From Puffinus mauretanicus (taxonomy: Eukaryota; Chordata; Aves; Procellariiformes; Procellariidae): a DNA stretch of 64,000 bases. The stretch spans positions 1,240,001 through 1,304,000 of the forward strand of contig JAJKFH010000948.1 of NCBI GenBank assembly GCA_023333565.1. Direction: 5' to 3'. Made by a program: the position numbers and the translations under genes. The notes under the pieces were generated by a model that was not told where the DNA came from, ran no database searches, and worked only from the letters and a program-made list of their open reading frames with translations. This document shows positions 46,201-58,520 of this stretch, piece after piece; position 1 is the stretch's first letter; each line of letters opens with the position of its first letter.

Positions 46201-49017
46201 CTGCTCACATAGCATCTCCCGAAGGCGATATCTAGACATTTCTTTGCCATGTGACTCTCCACATTATAAGAGAGTAATTTTCCACATAGCTGTATGGAAA
46301 CATAGTGGATGTCTGGCAAAAGAAAGCAAAAAAAACCAAAAGTCATTGTATGCTTTTGATATAACCAGCTATTAAAAGCACTAAGTATCAGAGCAGTAAT
46401 AATTTTTTCAGGGTGCCAAAACTGGAATTCTCATCTCCTGTATTATTTAGATTTCCTTCAGATCACTGGAAGAAAAGGTAAATTCAGGATTTTTTTTCCT
46501 AATGACTCCAGAAAGATTTCAACCCAAGGGTCTCTAAGCCTCAATGTACCTCAGAGGAATCACAGGATCTGTGTATCTATATCACATTTGTAGATTGATA
46601 CCATACCATCAAACTGTTGGCAGGCTAGCTCCCCTTCTGGTACCTGTAAATCTTGCTTTTTGGTATGTGAGGATTGGGCCCAGGGGTTAATTTGTCTTCT
46701 TGACAGTTTATCTGAGGTTGTGATAGAGGAGATGTATGGAGGCAGACACCACGTGGCCAAATCAAAGGGTGAATGTAGGTCCCAGCTTCTTTCCCTAGTG
46801 TGTCCCAGCACTCACCTGTAGCAATGCTTTGGCAGAGATTTGCATTCAAAGAATGTGGTCTTCAGGGAGGTTTGTGCTTGCACATGGCTACAAGCTCTTG
46901 CTATGATTACTGGACTGATTAATCCTAAATACAGTTCTACACAGCTATGTGGCCCGATTATATCTCAAGGAGGCTGGTCACTAAGTGCTTGCGTGTAAGA
47001 TGTCAAAACCAACACTCTTTCTTCCAGAGATCAGTATCAGTGCAGCCAATCACAGAGCACTGGTGGTTCATGTCTGTAGTAATCAATACTACAGGTAATT
47101 TCTCTCTACTATGAAAGTTTGAATGACTTGAGCATAACCAAATTAAAAAGTACTTTCTGAACAATTTGATGATGAAAGAAAATCCATTATGGAAAAAGTT
47201 TGTCCATGCGCTAGTGTGTATCACCAGCTGTTTCCTTTCATTTGTATTCAAAGGGTATGCAGCCCTGCAGTTTAGATTACTCAGGGTATCGGCTAAGTGG
47301 ATGGAGTGGGACATGTTATTTGCATATTGATTTGTTTTGTATGGAAATTATTTTGATGAGTTTTTACCTTATTAGATTGTGCATTGTTATAGTGTGTATA
47401 TGAATACAACAATCTCAGACTGGGGAGCAGTTTTGAAAAATGGAAATGCAAACACGAACAAATAAATTCTATTTAATTAATATGCATTACATATTTATTT
47501 AATGAACTCTCATGAATTTAGGGATTGGAAGTGGGAAACACGCAAGATTGAGGAACTTGTAGGTTTCAGGTGTGAGCAACTATACTAGGTGTGGAATCAT
47601 TGGCTACCCCAGCTCAACACAGAGATGCTAGCTTTTGGGCACGCTAGCAAAGGGCTTTGTAGGCTGAGTGCTTAACTCTCATGCAGCATGCTTCTGTATT
47701 CTTGTTCATGACAATTTTAAACCTTTACTTAAAGAAGTAAACATGACATAGGGTCTTACACAGGCGACTCAGAAGTCTGTGAAGGGCAGTGTATTGGTTG
47801 TAATAGGATGAGATTTGATTAACAAGCTGTTCTCATGATTCCTTGTAAATGATCATGGTTTCTTGTAAGTGAATAACCAACTATTCAGCAGCAGTTTAAT
47901 CTTACAAGCAATTACGTTATGTATATATGTATATCACACTTTTGGCATTCCAGAGACAAATGCATTAGTGACTGGAGTATGCCCTGTTTAGCTATGTATG
48001 TCATTCCACATAAAACCAATGGATGCTTGCTTCACTGAACATTGACTCAAACATCAGTGAGGATTTAAAGACCACATCCACAGCTATTTGTGTCCTTAGA
48101 CACAGTTGTCAGGGGGACCATCTAATGGTGTCATGTCCAAGGCACAACCATTCTGACTAATTAGCTATTAGCCTGGCGGAAATCTCTTCTCAATGAAGTT
48201 TCAGTACAGCTTGTCTTACTTTCAAGAAGCAAGTCTGACACAATTTCACCAGCAGTGCCCATTTTCTTGTTTGCAGTGCATTGTAAGAGCCTGATTTGTT
48301 ACTTTACAATGCCTCTATCAGACATCAAAGGGTAGCTGACCAATTGCATTTAACTGTTTTATAGAGGTTCCTCTCAGAAAAACACCAGAAGATGGAAAAC
48401 GCAGTTAAACATTGTAGAAAAACAATGTTTATTTATATTAAATAGCTCCTTCCATTTTCTAGACTTCATAATTATTTTGTCGTTAATGTGAAGCCTCAGC
48501 CTTTGTTAGTAGAACCTCTGCATTTCTATTGTTCTATTTTTTTAACACGTTGACCAATCGTAACTGCTGGAGACTTCAGAAATAATTTTTTTCTATACTT
48601 GCAGAGTAACCCTGAAGACCAACAACCTGCAAAGCTCAGAAATCTGCCAGATGGTCCAAGCAGAGAGAGTGCATTGCTCCTGCACTTTTAGTAATTGACA
48701 TTGAAATAGTGGGATTTGGAATGAAAATGGCCTCTTGGGTTCCAAATCTTATAAAGAACGAAAGAGATGCATTATTAATAAATCATTATTGTAAGCATTG
48801 TACTCCATAGCAAAATACACTTTTACCCTTGAGGACTTTTTGAGAAACCTCAGCGGTTACCCAAAGCTTAGGCACTAAGCAATGACTATTCTGTGAAGAT
48901 TTTCCTTTCTCTAAAAGAAGTGGTAGGTTCCTCCTCTTAGTGACACAACTGCTCCTCTGTTACACCCCACACTCCCCATGCATTCAATGGAAATGGAATT
49001 TAATGACTTTGGCTCAG

Positions 49018-49045
49018 TTTTTTATTTATTTTATTTTATTTTATT
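49018..49045 (+). repeat. (TTTTA)n microsatellite
   Basis: Repeats of ttttatttattttatttta type, the kind of pentanucleotide tract that expands by slippage. Confidence 0.85.
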
Positions 49046-49577
49046 CAGTTACTCATACATTTTTCTACAGGGCTATGTTTCTCACTCTTGCAACCAGAGA
49101 GCCAGTTCTGAGGGTGGGAAACAAAAGTGAGAACTTGACTATAGGCAGTTGCCAGAATTTTAACTTGCTTTGAGTAGGATGAAAGGAATGAACAGCTGAT
49201 GGTCTTTTCTGGTTGTGGATAGTACCACTGATGCTATTAATGAAATCTACAGACAGGTCAATGAGATAAGGAAAGGGAATGAGCTAGAGACGAGTCTACC
49301 TCCACCCATGCTTGTAGCCTATTAGAAATCCATCTCAGAACCTCATAGTCTGCCCCTCCAGACATTTTTGGGAGCGTGCTTACATCTCCTGGGAGGCACT
49401 CAGGTACTCACTGCTGGTGACAGGAGGAACGAGGAGGGAGGAAACATAGGATGAGCAGCAGGTTTCTCTTTCCAGAGGTTTCAGTGTTTGTGTTCTTTAC
49501 ACATGAATGCACATGTAAAAGCTGTTTCAATAAGTGTTCAGGGATGTCATACACACGTTTGATGCCTACTCTACCAG

Positions 49578-49620
49578 TCTTTGAAGTCAATGGGAGCTTT
49601 GTCCAGTGATTTCAAAGAGC
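49578..49620. repeat. Palindromic repeat relic
   Basis: ctttgaagtcaatgggagct and the following gatttcaaagagc form an imperfect hairpin (tttgaa/ttcaaa). The 'gaagtcaatgggag' word is a frequent half of old palindromic repeats in sauropsid genomes, from memory. Confidence 0.4.
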
Positions 49621-52544
49621 TTTAAACTACAGCTTTAAATTAGTCCGGTAATGGAAGTTTGCTGCATCTTTAAAAGTGCAGGGATTTCTGCCAGTCCTTC
49701 ATCAGATGAGTTCTGGAGACACAGTCTAGTTATCAATGGTTGTCACCTGCTTTTGAAACAGTGGTTGGGAATTTATATAATATCACCCCACAATAAGGAC
49801 GAGAAATTTTTAGTGGCCCAAAGAACAGAAATGGCTAATGTAAAGAATAAGTTTTTGCTCTCTTTACTTCAAAGGGGTATCTCAGAATGTATTTTTGGTT
49901 TCAAATTAAGGCAGCTGTACCGGAAAGCCACTTGAGATGGTAGCCTGAAGCTATCAGAAAAAAGACTGAAATGTAATTACTAACTTCAGCTTTGCCATAA
50001 TGTCATTTCAAGGACATACCTGCATGATCAAAAACTACTGAAATGAAAAATTGCCAAAAGCTCTTAATGAATCAATGAATGAACAGTCCAACTCTTCAAT
50101 TCAGTGTTTCTAAATAACTGCACAATGATAGTGATCAATAATACAAATAATTCAGTGTGCAGGACAATCTTGCTTTTGAAACTTATGCTTGAATGTGCAA
50201 AACAAATTAGAACGAGTGACTACTCTGAAGTTCTGTACATGGCTTAGGAAACCCAGCATGATTTATCACTTCTTAGCTGCACACAGTCTCAATGTAAGCT
50301 TAATCATTTAGAAAACAATTGAACCAGGCTCACCCCAAACTTCACCTACCTCTGGCCACACCAGTACACTGAAGCCTGCTCTGGAGGCAAACTACTATGG
50401 ATTTCCTCAAAACTAGATTCCTCTTTTAATACAAAAATCAAAACAAACTAACCATGGCTGTTTTTCTAAGCTAAGAGCAGCTGAGGGGTATGTGTGTGTT
50501 GCCCTGTTTCCTCGGGTCATTTTTGGTTTTTGGCTTTTATGGGGCAGTTTAATTAATCATTGTGTCTGACTCATGAGTATTTAGCAACATACTTGAATCT
50601 CTCCTCTAGGTCACATAATATATAGGAGCTTGAAGACATTATTGGTACTTGAGTAAGAGAAATAGTCCTCAGTCTTTTACTTTCAAAAAGAAACCTCTAA
50701 GGCAATTGGAAAGCTGCATATTCCAGGTCTAAGGCCTCAAAATGTCAGTAAATAGGGATAGTGCATTTAACTTTTTGCTGATTTGAGCACTATGCAGTTT
50801 TGCGTTCATGTGTACTGTAAGTGTAAAGTAGTGTCTCGTCGAAATAAATACATACTTTACACAGAAGTATGTAACCACTCATCAACAAATGAGGATTGAT
50901 GCATTGGATGGCACATGGTGGGAAGATCATAAGACAAGCAATATCGTGAGCTACAGCACACTCATGGCTCAGATCACAGAGGAGCTATGACTTGTGACAC
51001 TCTCCTTGGGAGTCACCCGGGCACTCAGTGCACAGTGCAACTCAACTTGCTCTGTGCAAAGCAGCTCGGGACTGAAAGTGGCACGGTAGCATTTGTCCTT
51101 GTGCCCAGTTAAAGTCCTAGACCATCCTACTTTCTAAATGCATGCCCTATTTATCAGGTTGTAGGGGTGGTGGTCGTAGTAGTGCTGTTACTAACTCTCT
51201 TTCAACCTGTGTTTTGAAGGAGCGGAGCAAACCAGATTGGTTTTTTGAAACAAATATTTATCCAAATAAAGATTCAGCCCGTAGCAGAGGGAACATGTAA
51301 ATTTAAAAAAGGTATCTAATTCTGTACTGTGGTTCCTTTGATGATGGCCACGTGGCTAAATCCTTTAGTACTGCTTGCTGTTCAATCTGCGAGATGCACA
51401 GACCCTTCCCCCTCCTTTTGCTGGTGGTGGTGTTCGCCCATTGGTAAGACCAATACCATTGATTAAGGCAGAAGGGCTTTCTCCTTCTCTCCCTTTTTCC
51501 CCACTCCTGTCTCCAATGAACTCTTGTAGGATTTGGGGTATTTTTTTCAGTGTTGAATCTGTAGTGTTTGCTTCCTTTGAAACCTTTAAGAGAAAGAGAA
51601 AAGTGTAGTTAGCACATTCTATTTTGTGCTCCTTTGTGGTAATGTGATAATTAACTACAATACACTTCAGTCACTAAAAGCCAGTGGCTGCAAAGAGCTA
51701 ATTTTGCCTTTCTTGCTAGAAATTGCTGTGAGCATTTTTTATTTTTTTTTTACATGATCATACTTGTTGCTTTATTGCCAAGTAATATATCTCTACTGAG
51801 CTGTACGAATGGATGCATGTGCATATTTTATCTTCTTATTAATACCAGAACAGCAGGTCATGGAGTTCGTACAGTCTGATGAGAGTCCCAGATCAAGCCT
51901 CTACTTGTCTCCCCTCAGGAGTTATACACTAGGAGTTGCGAGAAGCAGCAGAAAGTGCAAGGCCATTAATCATAGGGAACAGGCAGACTGGCAGATACAT
52001 AGTGTCTTCATTCTCACACCTGTACCCTGCAGTCAACCGAAATCGTTTGCCTGAACTAAGTAGTGATATCAATACATCTGTTTTTCTCCATTTTGGCATG
52101 GTTTCAGTGGGCTCCATTTCAGCGCGTAGATTTCTGTTGGGAGTTGCTATGGAAAAACAAAGATAAAGAACTACTGAAATTAAAGGCAAAGCAAGAGCCA
52201 AAAGTACTTTAGGTTTTCCCTTCCTGCAAGGCTGAATTTCATCCTTCTGACAAAAGGCCACCATGCTTAGAGTCCCGTGGCTGTTCTGTCCTTTACTCCA
52301 TATTTTTCCACTCTGATACGACTGGGAACATAGAAGTAATCTTCAGAAAAAAAGGGCTTTTTAAAATCAGTTGCAAATACACTTGGGATCTTGGCTAGAG
52401 ACAAGGATAAGAAATCTATTAGTTTCTCTCTCTGAGCTTGGATACAGCCAGCACAGTAGAATCAAGCTCTTCCAACCCAGAAAATGAAGTTTCTCAGTAC
52501 GTGTGATAGAGACAATGTCTGAAATAACCTGATAAATCTCAACA

Positions 52545-52600
52545 AAGGGCCAGATTCTTACACTGTCACTATGGAGAAGAGAGCTTTAAGCAGGAACAGA
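52545..52600. repeat. Possible palindromic-repeat relic
   Basis: aagggccagattcttacac resembles the start of an old sauropsid palindromic repeat ('gggccagattct'), from memory. Only one arm is recognisable. Confidence 0.3.
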
Positions 52601-54780
52601 TCCACAGAGGGCTTCAGGTATGAGTATACAGGAACTACTGCACACCTGAAGGATACCCAAACTTGACCTGAGAGAGCAAGAGTGTTTCTCCTTCATAACT
52701 TGTCTCGTAAAATGAAAAATATTTTACCATGCTTTATGACTTTTCCCAAATAGTCTGTTTTATTTATCTATTCATGTTTTCAAATTGTTTGTAAGACAGC
52801 CTTCACATGCATATTTGAGCTATGTTTGCATGCTCTCACTCACAGAAGGTCTTGTTTAGGAAATGGAAGTTTTTGTTTAAAATTTGGAGTTTGCTACTTG
52901 GAATTTGTGACTGAACACCTTCACTTGAATTCATCCCATCTAATGTCAGACACTTCTTTAAGACACAGGCCTCTTCAGAGCACAGCTCAGCCCACCTGAG
53001 CCCACCTCAGCAGCTTTCACTGGCTATGCAGAACTGTGTTTATTGATTCTATTAAATGCACCTATTTTCTGGAGGCCCAAAAGTCACTGCTAAGCAAAGC
53101 TTCAATACAAAACAAAATTTTCTTAGTAGCTGACCTTGCTTTAAAATTGCAAAAGAGCATGGCAGTACATGATAGTGTAAGTACATGAAAGACCTGACAA
53201 AAAAAGACAGAATACTGATCATTGAGAAATTTAATTATTCTGACATTTCCTCTGAAAGCACTAATGCAGAATATATATTTTTCCATAGCTGATAAAACAA
53301 AGCAATTAGGTAAAATAGAATAATCAAGGGTGAGTATTAGGGGACCTTTTTATTACAATGAATGAAGAGTAAAACATTCACGTCTCTCTAACAGTCTAAC
53401 TATGTCTTAATTCTCTTGCACATCGTCCCAGAATAATCCACCCCTAGGTGTTTTGTTCTGCCTGATTTTCATTTAAGTGGTTCCTGCAAATTATGATATA
53501 GTTTCAAAATGACCTTAATAAATCTCTTGGGAATAACTATTTTAGTACTGTGCAAAAAAGACACCCTCTAATGTCCTATGTTTCATGTTTGAATAGAAGA
53601 ATGCATCGTCATCAATTTAAGTAATATGGTCTGTATAAAATCAGAGAAACCAGTGACTTAAGAGAAAAATTTTGGCCTAAGTAATTGTAATAGAAATTTA
53701 AGTTTTTACAGAACCAGAATGGTCATATGTTAGTCTCATAAATCTTCTTTGAATAATTTTCTGACATTTAGTTCACATGGCTATAGGGATTTTAGGATAG
53801 AAGAGTACCTGCTAGGATAATTGTTCCATCTATGTGGCCTTCTAAAATTATTTCCACAGTGGAAATATCAATATTTTATTCTACCTTATCTATCAAAGAG
53901 CCATTATTTTGACATCCACAGAAGACTTTAAATTTAGACATGCTAGATAGTGACACTGACCCCAGTTTATTCTGCATGTACTAGGTCTCACCTTGCATAG
54001 GCAGTCTAGAGAGCTACTTTATTCAGCATTTGTTATGCTCTTCATTAGTTATCCTAAATGATTTTCTTTATGTTGTTATTTTTAGATCATGAAATACTCT
54101 CTTTCTAATTGCTGTGCAGACTGTCCTACCCTTAATCTTTTCAAAATTCAAGACCCTCAAATCTTGCTAACCCCTTTCATTATTCTTTTCCATGCTCCCT
54201 ACATTGGTAGAAATGAGACAGTCTGAGCTTTGCACACCATCCCAGTGCAGGAGCATGTCAAGTCTTGGTTCTGCATCTCTGCTTACACTGGGTCAAACCA
54301 GCCTGTACATAGTTGGACAAGTTTATGAGGCCTTACATTAACCTTGGTGGCATTTCTTTGTTAGAATATATGTGACAAGATAATTTTTTATCACTGCATT
54401 ATATTCATTTCCACACTTCAGATAGTATTGCATTTTCAGAGGAAACCTGCTGAGTGTGTTGTCAATTGGAGTACTGAAGGCAGCAAATGAGGAGGAAAGA
54501 GGTGTGCCTCCGCAAGTATTCAGTAGAGCCATGGCTTTAGTCCCCTCTCTGACTGTCAGCGAGGCAAAGAATGTTTTGCAATAGAAGTGTTCAGCTTCCA
54601 GTTCTGCTCATCTCTCCAAAACGATCAATATGCTGTACTGAGAAGGATTGTCTCTCAGGCAGCAGTAAGCATAACAGGGAAAAGTATATGGAAAAAGAGG
54701 AGAAGGAGGAACACCGGGTACGTGGAGCATTTGGCAGCCTAAATCCCATCTGCATTAAAGCAGGAGAAATACAGGATCTT

Positions 54781-54794
54781 TGGTGGTGGTGGTG
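54781..54794 (+). repeat. (TGG)n short repeat
   Basis: tggtggtggtggtg, four units and a partial fifth. Confidence 0.8.
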
Positions 54795-56679
54795 AGGTGA
54801 GAATGAGGTGTACACAATCCTAATCCTTGAAAGGGATAAAATAGGACAAGGCAGAAAAGATGGGCAGAGTTTACTGCATGGTTAGGAAAGAGAAAATGAA
54901 AAAACAGTAGTGGGATATATGCAGCTGCAAAAATAGAGGAACATCTGAGTGGTGAGCAAGTGAGAGGTGGGAACAGTGCAAACAGCCTCCGCTCAGAGCA
55001 GTGTGGAGGAGGCCACAGCAAGAGGAGATGCAGGCGATAACACAAAATGCCAGGTATGGCCTCAGAGACAGAGGGAGCTGGAGACAGTGCACAGCACTTA
55101 AGGAGGGAAGGGAGTTTGGGAGGGAGCTTGTGTGATGAAGAACAGAAGGGGATATAGGGAGTCCTTGAAGCCAGTAAAGTTCTCAGCCACTGGAAGATAA
55201 GTGTGCAGTCTTCTTTTTATTCTGAGTTTTCTGTCTAACCGTACCTTCATATGCATCCTCAGTCATGTAAGGGCATTCTGGCTCTGCTCTAGGAAAGTAT
55301 TTACAAAGACAGTTTAGTTCAGAATGGAAATGTTCACTATTTGCTAGGTCTTTACTGAATTGTCACCTGCACACCCATTCCTTTGATTAATTAGCTTCCT
55401 AAATCATCGAATTGAATTGATAAACTTTTTTGTTTAGAAGCAGTTTGACTTGAGTTGCGATTCATTTATTTCTCATAAAAGCCAATTATAGGCTGAAAAT
55501 TGACCCGGTCCTTTCCAATGAATACGAACTAATTCACACTGGAAATCAGTTACCTAACTTCCCAAAGGTACTTTACCTTGTAGAAAAAGGAAAAGGAAAA
55601 GATTTGTGAGGGTGCTCAAAGGACAATGCTGTAATTGACATTTGTGAAAAGTGTAGATTTCTCCACTTTGTACTTCTCCCCCTGAGAACGTGGGGAAAAT
55701 AACGAGTGCAAGTATTTGTCTCCTTTTGTTTTGAATTATGCAGCAAATCATTTGTTTTGAGCTTTCTAGATTATGGAAATCCTGTGGAACTGTCAAAGTG
55801 CAGGGGAGGAGATTAAGAAATGCAAATTTTTGTCTCAGCTGTCAGCTCCGTTGTTTTGAGCATGTCCTCAGTTGAATTAACAGCAATCACAGCTCATCTA
55901 AGTGCTGAACACCTTTAAGATGCAGCAGTTGTGGAGGGCTGGAGGTTGTGATGTTGGTCTCCATGTTTACTGACAAATCCTCTGTTCTCCTGCCACTCTG
56001 ATCTTGCTGGAATTTGGAATCCAGCCTCAAGCATCCTCAGGCCATAATGGAGGATATCATGAAAGGTGGCTGGATAGGGTCTTGGACAACAATGTCCTCT
56101 CCTATGTGATACAGCCCTCTTGCCAACATGAGACAAAGCTTTCCCTCACTCTCCTCCCCTCCTCTGATCGATGAACTCACACTGAGCTCATGTCAGAGGA
56201 TCTGCTGTGGCACTTTGGTGGAGTGATAGAGGAACATGCTACAAGGAACGTGGAAGACAGATGCTGGCCTCCTCATTCCTCAAGTGCAGAGGGATTTTTA
56301 ATGCACTGCACATTCCCGTGTTGGCTCAGCTGCCATTCCCTGCTTGGCAAAGATCAGGTCTGGAGTGTGGGAAAACTCACTTGCAATGAACACAGCTAAA
56401 CTCCACAGCAAACTAAGAAAACACAAATTTTCAACATAGTAAATGTAGCTGATGAAAGACTCAGAAGGTGCGAAGACACCTCAGTTTCCCCCTGGACATA
56501 GTGCTGCTCAGTCAGCTTCAGCAAGTCCTGTCTGGAAGGCCTACACACAAGTTAGGCGACTAAAGGCCGTGTTCTCTGAAGCGGCAAGTCTTCTTCGTGT
56601 TTTTCTGTTTTGTTTTGTTTTGATTTCTGCGTTCCTCCTGGTAGTCATGTGCTGATTCTGCAATAAACAAGAAAGCATC

Positions 56680-57211
56680 TGAGAGAAGGGGTTAAGGTAG
56701 TAGAGTGATTGATAGTAGTTAAAGGATTAGTCTGATACTTTGTTGTGTAAATTAACTGAGGCGCCTCACCAGGACAGTTCCTGATAAGAACTAAGAACTT
56801 GCCTTAAGAACCAGCTAAAACCAACCCTGCAGTTTGAGCAAGAGCCAAGGAACTACTGAGCCTGCGCAAGAACAAAAGGTTACTAGCGGTGACGAAGAGG
56901 AACTATCAGCCTTGATCCCCACCACCCCCGACGACCACCACGAGGAGGCAATGCGCAAGCGCAGATGGGAGGGGTCTATGGAAATGACTTATTGGAACTC
57001 ATTTTAATACAAAGCGGGGACAGGTCATGCATATGTATAGGTGTATTATGAAACTCTATGAATATGTAATGTTTTACTGTATATATTTATGGTAAGTGCC
57101 ACGTTGAGGCACGCACAACTTTGGTGGGACTACCCCCCGTGCCGCCCAGCGCTGAATAAACATACCTACTTTACAATCTCATAGATTGTGGAGTCCGTTT
57201 TCCGCAAGTCA
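56680..57211 (+). mobile_element. Solo LTR of an avian endogenous retrovirus-like element
   Basis: A 532-bp element starts TGAGAGAAGG and ends CGCAAGTCA (TG...CA), flanked on both sides by CATC (56676-56679 and 57212-57215), a plausible 4-bp target-site duplication. Inside are an AT-rich TATA-like stretch (about 57076-57092, tactgtatatatttatgg) and an AATAAA poly(A) signal (57155-57160). They are followed by R-U5-like sequence (tacaatctcatagattgtgg, then gagtccgttttccgc). There is no coding region, so this is a solo LTR left by recombination. The class is not certain; a 4-bp duplication is typical of gamma-like elements but is short evidence. Confidence 0.75.
57155..57160 (+). terminator. LTR polyadenylation signal AATAAA
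   Basis: The canonical hexamer is followed about 15-25 nt later by a T/GT-rich region (atagattgtggagtccgttt). Its position near the 3' part of the LTR fits an R/U5 boundary. Confidence 0.65.
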
Positions 57212-58229
57212 CATCCAGGTTAATCATTTAAGCCATCTCAACAGATATGGTTCCACAAACACAACTTGACCACTACTGAGAAAAAGAAATATTATATTTG
57301 AGGGAAATAGCTCATGTTCAGCTTACTGTAAACCTGTTTCAAAGGTTAAAATATTCACTGTTCCATGTCAGGTTTTAGTTGAAACGTTTTGAATGGTGAG
57401 AAGAAATATTTTGTTTACTTCAGTTTTAGTTCAAGATAACATCCAACTAAACTTCAAAATGAAAATTTAGAGTCAGACTGAGAAAAAATAACAGACCTTT
57501 AGTGGGTGTTCAGTTCAGCACCCCTCTTTTCCTTTGCAGTATGCTACAATTCTCTCCAGATTTCTCTCTTTGAATAGCTGAGTTTCATTAATTTCTCATT
57601 GTATTACCTCACTGTTTTTCTGTTTGGATCTTCTTTTATCTTCTCACATTCTGGATATCTCTAGTTCCCTTTGTATTATTCCTCTGCTCTCAGGGGTATT
57701 TGCAATTTCTGTCCATTTGTTTCAAGTGAATTTCATTAAGGTTTTTATTTGTTCTATTCCCTAAGTCACTAAGGCTAGCTTGCTATATTCCCAACGCATG
57801 TGTTTCCCCCTGCATTACATTCCTTCCTGTCAAATCCCTTTGCGTGAAGAGTTTTCAGTTATATCCCAGTGATCTTACACAGAGTGGATATGAATTAATT
57901 TTCAGACATGATTTAAATGATAACAAACCCAAACAGTTTTCATAGACCCTTCCAGCTTTGCTACCAACTTTCTTAAACAAAAAATAAAAGAATCAAGTCT
58001 GCCTGGAGACATTTCTTCTTTTTAAGTCTTCCTGCTTCCACCAATGATTCATTCCTATGCTTATCCTTTGGCCAGTCACCAGAGGCCTTGAAAGTGAAAA
58101 CTATGGTGTGTTTTTTTAATTCTTGGTTTTATTTTGAATCAAACCAATATTCTCTCTCTCTGTATGTATGCATGTTTGTTTGCCTGAATCCGTGATACCA
58201 CCTGTACTGACTCTGCCCAGAGGGCCAGC

Positions 58230-58520
58230 TACCCTGGTGTTCCTGCAGCTGATAATGGCCAATAACAGATGCCTTGGCTAGAGCACAAGGGCAAGGCCAA
58301 CATGTAAGGTTACTTTCCCATCACAACCTCTCAGCCTCCAGCAAGCGGCTTGTCAGGGACTTCCTGGGATAGAGCTGTCTTTGGATTGCAAAGTCTCAGT
58401 AGGTTTCTTCTCTCACAGCTTTGTCCAGTTGCTTTTTCAACCCGTGCATTCACAAACTCCTGTAGCAAGGAGTTTCCAAACGTTAGGTATGTATTACATG
58501 AGTGATATTTCAGCCCAATT
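58230..58520 (-). mobile_element. Ancient CR1/L3-like LINE relic (3' region)
   Basis: The + strand carries, in order, 'gctgataatggccaataaca' (about 58249), 'cagcctccagcaagcggct', 'gtcagggacttcctgggat' (about 58353), 'ttgtccagttgctttttcaa' (about 58421) and 'gtagcaaggagtttccaaac' (about 58462). This is the antisense order of the 3' region of the amniote CR1/L3 family as I recall it. It is the same family as the relics at 8.1-9.0 kb and 21.5 kb. Heavily diverged. Confidence 0.68.

Larger units (their letters stand above)
46201..56675. other. Intergenic sequence, no gene seen
   Basis: AT-rich, with scattered short frames (up to 111 residues, 51929-52264 antisense) that lack domains and overlap opposite-strand frames. 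It contains a (TTTTA)n repeat (49018-49045), a small palindromic relic (about 49578-49620), a possible second one (about 52545-52600) and a (TGG)n run (54781-54794). Confidence 0.65.
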
